64,000 nt of DNA. It comes from Fuerstiella sp. (GTDB lineage: Bacteria; Planctomycetota; Planctomycetia; Planctomycetales; Planctomycetaceae). Both the position numbers and the translations under genes were made by a program. The DNA lies in assembly GCA_022843805.1 (NCBI GenBank), contig JALHMY010000011.1:1-64000 (forward strand), written 5' to 3'. The notes under the pieces were generated by a model. That model was not told where the DNA came from. It was given only the letters and a program-made list of their open reading frames with translations, and ran no database searches. Below, piece by piece: positions 8,175 through 15,520 of this stretch; positions within the stretch are counted from its first letter, which is position 1, and every line of letters begins with the position of its first letter.

Positions 8175-9872
8175 ATGAAACATCAAGTTCTGGGTACGCT
8201 CGTCGGAAACACCGGAGATCCGACGAAGGTGATGATGGTGATGTCGTCGTCGTTCAGTGCGCGGCGTGGTGAATTCGTCCGTATTAGCCATCAGGAACGG
8301 GACAGCGAACCGGCCTGTGATGTACTTGGCAGAATTTCGAGCATCAGCCGAGTTAATGCGTTGTATGACGCCGGCATGGGCAGTTCCCTCACGGAACTGG
8401 AATTGATGCCAGGAGCGCGAGTCACCGGCGAAAGCGTCATCGGAAAGATTGAATTGATCGGTTTCAACGACCCGACCACCGGGCAGATTCGCATTCCGCG
8501 ACGTCCTCTCGACCCAGGGGCGAAGGTCCAGACGGTCGACTACCACTTTTTGAGTGCATTCTACGAGTTCGACGAACAGTCGGGGCTGCATATCGGTAAC
8601 CTGGTTGGCTACGACCGGGGCGACAATATCGTTCCCGTTTATTTGGACGTCAACAAGCTAGTGACCGAGCACTTGGCGGTGTTGGCCATGACCGGGGCCG
8701 GCAAGTCGTACACTGTTGGTCGCATCATCGAGCGATTGGTCGCACTCCATAACGGGACGGTGATTGTCTTCGACCCACACGGTGAATACGGCCGAGCGTT
8801 GCTAGGCGGCAAGATTCAGTTCGGCTCGCATGAGTCTGGCATCGATGATCCACGCGATCAGCGATCACTCCCCATGATTCAAGAATCTCTCCGGCGGCTC
8901 ACCGAGGCTGGTGCAGGCATCATGGTCTACACGCCGCAGAGTCCGGCATTTCGCCACAAGTACGCGGGCAAGAATCGAGAGTTGGCGTTGCAGTTCGACC
9001 ATTTCGAGATGGACGATATTAGCCAGATTCTTCCGGGCCTGACGGAGCCGCAGCAGCGGGTGCTCGACGTGGCCATTCGATATTGGCGATCCGTCGATGC
9101 CACAGAACCTCGCGACATCAATCGGCTGAGACACTTTCTCAGCGATGGTCTTGACGATGTCCGACAATGGGATGAGTTGAGTCAAGCCGAAGCAGCTGCT
9201 CTCAACAGCCGCAGTGCTGCGGTGGCGTCCATGAAGCTTTCACGAGTACTTGCCGAAGCACAGGCGTTTTACTCTGCCGCTCTGGCCGAACCAACGAACA
9301 TCTACGAGATGACGGGACGCCCAAGTGACAGAAACGGCAAACTTGTTGTTATTGATCTGCAAGGCTTGAGTGACACCACGAAACAGATCATCACGGCTCT
9401 GATTTCCAGCGAAGTGCTGCAAGCAGCATCCAGCAAATCAGATCCGATTCGACCCTGCATGTTGATTTACGAAGAGGGGCACAACTTCGCGCCGGCAGGA
9501 CAGGCCGCTGTAAGCCATCGAATTATCCGCAAGATTGCGGGAGAAGGTCGCAAGTTCGGCGTGGGCTTCGCGGTGATCAGTCAGCGTCCATCGAAACTTG
9601 ATCCCGATGTAACGTCCCAGTGCAACACACTGATCGTTATGCGACTCAAGAACCCCGATGACCAGCGATTCATCGCTCGCACGTCCGACATGGTCAGTCA
9701 GGCGGACCTTGACGAACTGCCAAGCCTATCGACTGGCGAGGCCCTGATTTTTGGTCGTTCCATTGCTGCGCCGCTATTGGTGAAGATCGGCACGAAGGCA
9801 TTAATGCACGGCGGCGAATCGCCCGATGTTCTGCGAGTGTGGGGGAGACCAAATGGCAGTGCCGGCAGTTGA
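8175..9872 (+). CDS. herA: HerA-like hexameric DNA translocase
   Basis: A FtsK/HerA-superfamily ATPase that pumps double-stranded DNA. Residues 1-165 form the beta-rich HAS-barrel region. Walker A is AMTGAGKS at 171-178, followed by VIVFDPHGEYG at 197-207. Walker B lies near residue 430 (MLIYEEGHNF). The HerA sensor region follows (GVGFAVISQRPSKLDPDV), then LKNPDDQRFI. Length 565 aa is typical. It directly follows the NurA-like gene, as in classical herA-nurA pairs, but lacks the mre11/rad50 neighbours of archaeal repair operons; kinase, PLD and SNF2 genes surround it instead. Its last 20 bases overlap the next gene. Confidence 0.9.
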   Translation: MKHQVLGTLVGNTGDPTKVMMVMSSSFSARRGEFVRISHQERDSEPACDVLGRISSISRVNALYDAGMGSSLTELELMPGARVTGESVIGKIELIGFNDPTTGQIRIPRRPLDPGAKVQTVDYHFLSAFYEFDEQSGLHIGNLVGYDRGDNIVPVYLDVNKLVTEHLAVLAMTGAGKSYTVGRIIERLVALHNGTVIVFDPHGEYGRALLGGKIQFGSHESGIDDPRDQRSLPMIQESLRRLTEAGAGIMVYTPQSPAFRHKYAGKNRELALQFDHFEMDDISQILPGLTEPQQRVLDVAIRYWRSVDATEPRDINRLRHFLSDGLDDVRQWDELSQAEAAALNSRSAAVASMKLSRVLAEAQAFYSAALAEPTNIYEMTGRPSDRNGKLVVIDLQGLSDTTKQIITALISSEVLQAASSKSDPIRPCMLIYEEGHNFAPAGQAAVSHRIIRKIAGEGRKFGVGFAVISQRPSKLDPDVTSQCNTLIVMRLKNPDDQRFIARTSDMVSQADLDELPSLSTGEALIFGRSIAAPLLVKIGTKALMHGGESPDVLRVWGRPNGSAGS

Positions 9873-10446
9873 GGCAATCCGAAAAGAGACAAGCGAGTTA
9901 TCGCTCGCTAAACGACACCTCGGGCTTTGGACCAACCGAGGAGTCGCGGACGCTTCGTGCGCACTCCACAGCATCGGAATGACTTACTGGAACCTCATGG
10001 GGACGATGTTTGGATTCGACGCGATCGCAGAAATGCCAGCCCCAGTTGAGGGTGCATACGGGTTTGTCGGCGACGATGTCCGAAACGATTCGGCGTGGTT
10101 CTCGCCAAGATCTGAGCATCCGTCAGTCATTGTCGAGTTCGAGAGATATTCGGGGCAATCGGATGAAGGAAAACTGTCCGGAAAGGTGAACAGTCTCCTG
10201 TTGGCCCATCATCGCTGGCTGACCGTACCAAAGACCTTGATCCTGGCTTATTGGACAAAGGGGTTGGCAGCGCTGCCCGATCATGATGCCCTGCGTCGAA
10301 GGGCGAAACAGGGTTTCGAGACGAGTGCAAAGGAACGCGTAACTGGAGTCTCCGACGCTGCCGTGTTGTTTTTTCAGTTCGTGCTGCAATCGGCGGACGA
10401 CACGCGATGGCGATTGACGCAGGTGATCGAGCGAGGTGTGCAATGA
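9853..10446 (+). CDS. Small protein with possible PD-(D/E)XK nuclease fold
   Basis: A 197-aa soluble protein. An ATG at 9853, seven bases after a purine-rich GGGGGAGA, is preferred over an upstream in-frame ATG at 9826; both lie inside the end of herA. Residues about 90-130 contain a strand VIVEFERYSG followed by conserved-looking Lys, then an alpha helix, as in the E-x-K strand of PD-(D/E)XK nucleases. An upstream Asp (NDSAW) could be the first metal ligand. This fold guess is weak without a profile search. The stop overlaps the kinase start. Confidence 0.6.
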   Translation: MAVPAVEAIRKETSELSLAKRHLGLWTNRGVADASCALHSIGMTYWNLMGTMFGFDAIAEMPAPVEGAYGFVGDDVRNDSAWFSPRSEHPSVIVEFERYSGQSDEGKLSGKVNSLLLAHHRWLTVPKTLILAYWTKGLAALPDHDALRRRAKQGFETSAKERVTGVSDAAVLFFQFVLQSADDTRWRLTQVIERGVQ

Positions 10447-11912
10447 CTGACCGCAATCGCTTCTTCATTCCCCGTGAAGATAAACTGCTTGGTGAGCGAT
10501 ACCAACTTCTCGAACAGCTCGGCGACGGTTCGTATGGCTGGGTATGGCGAGCTGAAAAGCTCGTCACGGGCGACATTGTTGCGCTCAAGATCCCCAAAGA
10601 ACAGGGAGCCAGCAACGACGAACTCGCTGAAGGGTCTGCTCTCGTAAAGAATAAAGTGTCACATCCCAACGTCGTAAGCATCTACGATATGGGAAGAGTC
10701 CCACCGCAACGCGAGTGGTACGTGATCGAGATGGAGTATTTCCCCAGCCAGACGTTGGCACAGCTTCTCGACTCTGGAGATCAGGGATTTGTTTCAAGCT
10801 ATGCAAGGCTGCTTGGGATTTATGAGCAGGTTCTGACTGGCGTTGCTTACATTCATTCTCTGGGGATGTCACACGGAGACATTAAGCCACAGAACGTGCT
10901 CGTCTCAGGCGACCAGGTGAAGATCACTGATTTTGGGTGCAGCATTCTTCCCGAGGACATGTACGCTCGCACGCGCGATAACGGCGGAACAATACTCTAT
11001 TCCGCGCCGGAAGTTGTCGGTTCGATCCGACGTGGCCGCAGCCGCAGCGAAGTGTTTAGCGCCGACATCTATAGCCTTGGCGTGCTGCTTTATCATCTGG
11101 TTACGTCACGCCTGCCGCATGACACGCTCAGTCAGGTCGCTCGCCACTCGCCATTCCCCAGGCCACGCGAAATCAATCGGTCTGTCTGTCCATCGCTAGA
11201 ACACCTCATCCTTCGCTGCCTGGCACTTGACCCCGCAGATCGATGGCCCACTGTCACGGAGTTACTCGAATCGTTCAAGCAAGCACGGCGTGCCCAGTTG
11301 GACTACGTTCCCGAGAGAGCTGTTTCCGTCAAACGCGAGCCAAGTGCGGATTGGTCGAGCGATGTTGTTAGCTTGATCGACAACTCTGACTTTGCCCGGG
11401 CTGAAAACATTGCCCGAACTCAATTCGAGTTGTCTGGCGACAAGCACGCCTTCCTGCTGATGGTTTCGTCCGCAGTCCGCGATGGTCGAGTATTCGATGC
11501 CAAACGGGAATTCGATGCTCATCCGGAGTTGTTGTCGGAAGCGTCATCGATTCGACGCGATTTGCGAGAGATCGCGTTGAAATGTTTCCTGGAGACTCGT
11601 GACATCGAACGAGCACGCAACCTGGTCGAAACGATGGTTGCTGATGACGGTGAGACGCCAAACATTCTTCTCAAACGGGCGTCAATCTTTGGGCTGCAAG
11701 CACAGTACCACGAAGCGTCCGAGATTCTCTTGCGGTTGAACCGTGATTTTCCTGGACGTCCTGCGATCCTTCGCCGCCTTGTGGTTGTATTTGAACAACT
11801 CCGGGATATCGGAAAGGCCAGTGCCTTTCTGAAGGCGTATGGCCGGGATATCCCGAATGACACGTGGGTTTTGGAGAAGCGCGAGCGATTTGCAGCGTTG
11901 GGATTTAGGTAA
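10443..11912 (+). CDS. Ser/Thr protein kinase with C-terminal helical repeats
   Basis: A Hanks-type kinase, 489 aa from the ATG at 10443 that overlaps the previous stop (ATGA). Kinase features: glycine loop LGDGSYG at 26-32, catalytic Lys49 in VALKI, catalytic loop HGDIKPQNVL at 144-153, DFG at 163-165 and SAPE at 187-190. The HRD Arg is Gly, so it is a non-RD kinase. Residues about 300-489 are helical with TPR-like spacing. No membrane segment or PASTA repeats, so it acts in the cytoplasm. Kinases are core parts of defence systems such as BREX type 2 (PglW) and Stk2. A signalling or trigger role is inferred. Confidence 0.9.
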   Translation: MTDRNRFFIPREDKLLGERYQLLEQLGDGSYGWVWRAEKLVTGDIVALKIPKEQGASNDELAEGSALVKNKVSHPNVVSIYDMGRVPPQREWYVIEMEYFPSQTLAQLLDSGDQGFVSSYARLLGIYEQVLTGVAYIHSLGMSHGDIKPQNVLVSGDQVKITDFGCSILPEDMYARTRDNGGTILYSAPEVVGSIRRGRSRSEVFSADIYSLGVLLYHLVTSRLPHDTLSQVARHSPFPRPREINRSVCPSLEHLILRCLALDPADRWPTVTELLESFKQARRAQLDYVPERAVSVKREPSADWSSDVVSLIDNSDFARAENIARTQFELSGDKHAFLLMVSSAVRDGRVFDAKREFDAHPELLSEASSIRRDLREIALKCFLETRDIERARNLVETMVADDGETPNILLKRASIFGLQAQYHEASEILLRLNRDFPGRPAILRRLVVVFEQLRDIGKASAFLKAYGRDIPNDTWVLEKRERFAALGFR

Positions 11913-12011
11913 ATGGCTTAGAAATCCGCACTCGCCCGCCCTCATGGGGTTAATTCCGCTTGTCCTCAAGGCAACTCATTCAGGGCTGAAACACAGGGAA
12001 CAACAAACCAG

Positions 12012-13364
12012 ATGCCGACCACGCTTGAAGTTCTCGACGCTCCTCCTGCAGGATTGTTCTGGTCGGCCCCGCTGGGGCTGGATTCCGATTTTACTGCCGA
12101 AGACCCGCTCGCGCTCGATTACCTCGGGCAGCAAGTGGGACTCTGGTTGTTTCAGGGTTTCACGACGCGGACGGGGAGAGCCCAGAATTATGCGGTGGTC
12201 CTCTACGGCCTGCACCTCGCCGACAAAGCTGTTCGGAAATACGGCTATCTTGGCGACGACGAGACCCGAACCCGTTTGTTCGAGCGCTGGGAAAGATTCT
12301 GGGCGCTCGCCACTCTTGAGTCTCGGAATGGGCAACTCACGCGCGGAGACGAAGACGCCATGCGGGGCGTCCGAGGCGCGGCTCGTGCATGGTTTCCCGG
12401 TCCCCGACCGTTGCCGCTCGACTTCCCACTCATCTCACGTCAAAACGAACTAGGCGGACTCGGCGCGTATTTGTCGTCCCTTCGCGACTACGGTCTGGTA
12501 TTTTCCGGCTCGCTACGCGTGACGCCGGCAGCGATCGCAATTCTTGATGCCTTTTGGTCAGAACAAGGCGAGAGAGAAACGACTCATTTGTATGAGGATT
12601 ATGCGATTCAGGCACTCGACTTGACGCGGACGAAGATCGACCGAGAAAGCGGACGGCTCACTTTAGCAGGGATCGGGAAAGCGTCCCGACTCTCGTCACT
12701 CGTGCAGCGTAATCGCACCAAGCAGCAAACGCGGCTATGGGAGGTTCTGTTTCTCGGCGCGCGTGACGGTTCCACGCAGCCGCTCGCCGACTGCCTTATT
12801 GCAGCACATCGTGACGGCATCGACGATCCAGAACCTTTTTTCGAAAAACTGCTCGCAGGACGATGGCGAACCCTTACGCCTGGTGTATCTGCTAAAGTCG
12901 AGGTTGCATTGGCATTCGGACGTGTCGCGCGTTTACTCCTCGCCCGCTTCGACCGGGCCTACGGGTACGTCGATCAACATGGCTGGGTCGCGGATTCTAA
13001 TGCGGTCGCTGATGCATCTTTCCCTCCCGACGAAATGGATGCATTGCGGTCAGCTAGTGCCGAACTCCTGCAAGCAACGGAAAGCGGGCGGTTTCGCAAA
13101 CTTCAGTTCCACGGATCGGAACTACTCACACTTCTGACCAAACTCTCTCACGCAGGAACTCGTGACTGCTTCGATCAGCTACTGCATTTCCACCGTAGCG
13201 TGCAGAGATCCCGTCGCGGCGGCGGGGCATGGTTACGTGAGGAACAGGGGAAAGTTGTGATGCAGGTGGCCGGCTACAGCGGCTACAAAAGCGACGCGGC
13301 ATTTCCGAGCTTCAAACTCAATGTGGTTCGGCAGCTCCTTGCAGATCTCGGGAGGCTCACGTGA
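12012..13364 (+). CDS. Uncharacterised 450-aa protein preceding PLD/SNF2 pair
   Basis: I do not recognise this family. Soluble, mostly helical with many Trp and Arg, no catalytic motif visible. The final 90 residues are basic and glycine-rich (RSRRGGGAWLREE, then GYSGYKS), which could contact nucleic acid. A 99-bp gap separates it from the kinase, the largest in the operon, so a secondary promoter is possible. It overlaps the PLD gene (GTGA). It probably forms one functional unit with the PLD and SNF2 proteins that follow. Confidence 0.75.
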   Translation: MPTTLEVLDAPPAGLFWSAPLGLDSDFTAEDPLALDYLGQQVGLWLFQGFTTRTGRAQNYAVVLYGLHLADKAVRKYGYLGDDETRTRLFERWERFWALATLESRNGQLTRGDEDAMRGVRGAARAWFPGPRPLPLDFPLISRQNELGGLGAYLSSLRDYGLVFSGSLRVTPAAIAILDAFWSEQGERETTHLYEDYAIQALDLTRTKIDRESGRLTLAGIGKASRLSSLVQRNRTKQQTRLWEVLFLGARDGSTQPLADCLIAAHRDGIDDPEPFFEKLLAGRWRTLTPGVSAKVEVALAFGRVARLLLARFDRAYGYVDQHGWVADSNAVADASFPPDEMDALRSASAELLQATESGRFRKLQFHGSELLTLLTKLSHAGTRDCFDQLLHFHRSVQRSRRGGGAWLREEQGKVVMQVAGYSGYKSDAAFPSFKLNVVRQLLADLGRLT

Positions 13365-15520
13365 AGATCGCATCCGGACGTGCGCTTGACCGATTGCCGC
13401 GGGAAGAGACTTGCCTCGGGGCGGTTTTTACGTCGTACAGTTTTGATCCCGGTTTTTTTGAGGATCACGTACTTCGAGCCGTGTTACGCCTGACCTCCGA
13501 TCCGGTCGAACAAGGAGCGCGCTATCATGGCGAAGCTCGCAGCGCTCTTCAGGAATCACCCGTCGCCGTAATCGTGGACGCGGGCGAACGCCGCCCCGGC
13601 CGGCGGCTTCCCTACGATTTGCTCGAAGTCTCCGACCTTGTTTTCCATCCGAAATCTGCACTGCTGCTCTACAAGGAGCAAGCCTGCCTCATGGTGGGTT
13701 CCGGTAACTTGACGTTTTCCGGATACGGTGGGAACACGGAACTCTTTATTTCCCTCGATCTCCAGTACGACACACCTGCGGACGTTTCCCTCCTTCGCGA
13801 ATTCGACGCGCATCTCAACCGGATTGCTTCCCTTGCACGCCAGAGCGGCACCCAACTCTCGCTATTTCGTCAGGAACTCGCTCGCCGACTCGGTACCGCA
13901 CCGGACGAATCCGTACTCTCCAAAGTTGCTTTGCTCGACTCGTCGACGGCTCCGATTATTGAGCAGATAGAGGCTCTGCTTCCAAAAGAAGCCGTCATCG
14001 AAGGCATCGGGATGCTCGCCCCATTCTACGAACGCGATGATGACTGCGACCTGGATGTGACTTCCGTCTTTGGCGCACTTACACCTCGCGTGTCGGCGTC
14101 CGCCGTGTTGGATGTGGGTGTCGCGTGGGAAAATCCTCAAGTATACCCGGATGCGGAAGTCACTCCACTGCAAGTTGGCCTTGGCAAGCTTTGGGCTTGG
14201 GCTCAAGACGGTGATACTGGACGTGTTGTGGAATACCTCGTTCCGACTGCCGTCGGCCCAAATACGCTCGGCTATTTCGATCAGCAGGGAAACGGCCGTC
14301 GTTGGCCAGTCGAGGAAGCCTTTGTGGCCGTGGAACAACGAAGTCTATGGATGCTGCCCCAGCCGATCGCCTTCGCGCCTCAACAGACGCTCGAAGCGGC
14401 GAAGTCCCGATTCGCTGATGTCCGGATTTGGCTGCACCCGGCGACCCGACTGCTCGAAGGCCGACCGGTCCACCGCCCGCTTCACGCCAAGCTCCTGCTC
14501 ATCAACTTCTCAGCCGGAACATCCCGAGGCACGCTCGTTCTCATTGGATCGGCGAACATGTCGCGCCGCGCACTCCTGCTCAAGGCAGGCCCTGGGCAAG
14601 GCAATGCTGAACTCGGGCTCGCCTTTCGCCTCGATGGCGAACGCAATCTCATCGACTTTGTACCAGAATTAGTGTGTGCCGCGTCGTCCGTCCTTGAGTT
14701 GAACGAAAGGGAGTTTCCTGAAGTCACTCGCAACTATGCGATGATGATCGAACAGGCGATTCACGATCCGACGGAACGTACCCTTGCGATTGCGTGGGCG
14801 AAGGAGGCTCAGGATGTTCCGCGATGGCGTCTGACCTACTGCGGAAACGAGCTTGCCCACTCATCTGCGCCACCAACGCCGTCGCTTCTCGTCAAAGATT
14901 TCGTGTTGCAACCCACGTCAGCAGAATTGGTCCTTCACGTAGAGGGACGTGAGTTTCCGGTTCCGATCCTCGTCACTGACCTCATCGCGCTCCCCGCAGT
15001 ATCAGCCGGTACTGGCATTGGACTTAACGAACTTCTGATGCTTCTTGGACGTCGAATTGGCGCAGAGCGGGCGATCCAGATTGCCGAGCGAAATATGGCA
15101 ACCGGAGAAGACGCTGATGCGTTGGCTGCATTCTTTGGTGAAGGATTCGGGCCGAACGACGTGTTCCGTGCGTGGTGGGCGGTGGCTGAGGATCTGCGTG
15201 ATCCTGACCTGTCCGTGTCGGCGTTTCGCCTTCGGCTCGAAGGCGCACTTGGAGTTAGTGCTGCCTGGGCTCGCATGCTCGACACCACGTCGAACGATCA
15301 ATCGCTGCAGCCATCCGAAGTCTGGTTTTACGGTGCCGAACTCTTGCGTGCATTAGGCGAACTTGAACTGCCACCTGGGGTTGATCGATCCGCGAAGGAG
15401 GAAGTCCTCGCGGCATTCACGAAACGTGTCCAATCCGATTTGGGTCGCCTGAACATTGACGACAAAAAACGCCCATGGATGCAAAGAATCCGAGCGTTCT
15501 ATCGGGAGGCCCACTCATGA
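13361..15520 (+). CDS. Phospholipase-D-family protein with two HKD motifs
   Basis: A 719-aa PLD-superfamily phosphodiesterase. It has two half-sites: H96-P-K98 followed by GSGN at 113-116, and H375-A-K377 followed by GSAN at 396-399. Both retain the His and Lys needed for catalysis. No signal peptide, so a nuclease role is more likely than lipid hydrolysis. Residues 420-719 are an extra domain I cannot name. PLD proteins next to SNF2 helicases recur in DISARM (DrmC) and Dpd (DpdK) systems. GTG start overlaps the upstream stop, and its stop overlaps the SNF2 start. Confidence 0.85.
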   Translation: MKIASGRALDRLPREETCLGAVFTSYSFDPGFFEDHVLRAVLRLTSDPVEQGARYHGEARSALQESPVAVIVDAGERRPGRRLPYDLLEVSDLVFHPKSALLLYKEQACLMVGSGNLTFSGYGGNTELFISLDLQYDTPADVSLLREFDAHLNRIASLARQSGTQLSLFRQELARRLGTAPDESVLSKVALLDSSTAPIIEQIEALLPKEAVIEGIGMLAPFYERDDDCDLDVTSVFGALTPRVSASAVLDVGVAWENPQVYPDAEVTPLQVGLGKLWAWAQDGDTGRVVEYLVPTAVGPNTLGYFDQQGNGRRWPVEEAFVAVEQRSLWMLPQPIAFAPQQTLEAAKSRFADVRIWLHPATRLLEGRPVHRPLHAKLLLINFSAGTSRGTLVLIGSANMSRRALLLKAGPGQGNAELGLAFRLDGERNLIDFVPELVCAASSVLELNEREFPEVTRNYAMMIEQAIHDPTERTLAIAWAKEAQDVPRWRLTYCGNELAHSSAPPTPSLLVKDFVLQPTSAELVLHVEGREFPVPILVTDLIALPAVSAGTGIGLNELLMLLGRRIGAERAIQIAERNMATGEDADALAAFFGEGFGPNDVFRAWWAVAEDLRDPDLSVSAFRLRLEGALGVSAAWARMLDTTSNDQSLQPSEVWFYGAELLRALGELELPPGVDRSAKEEVLAAFTKRVQSDLGRLNIDDKKRPWMQRIRAFYREAHS

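Noticed and set aside
15475-15516. Upstream ATG for the SNF2 helicase
   Set aside because: It lies inside the PLD gene, while ATG 15517 gives the usual ATGA overlap and follows GGGAGG.
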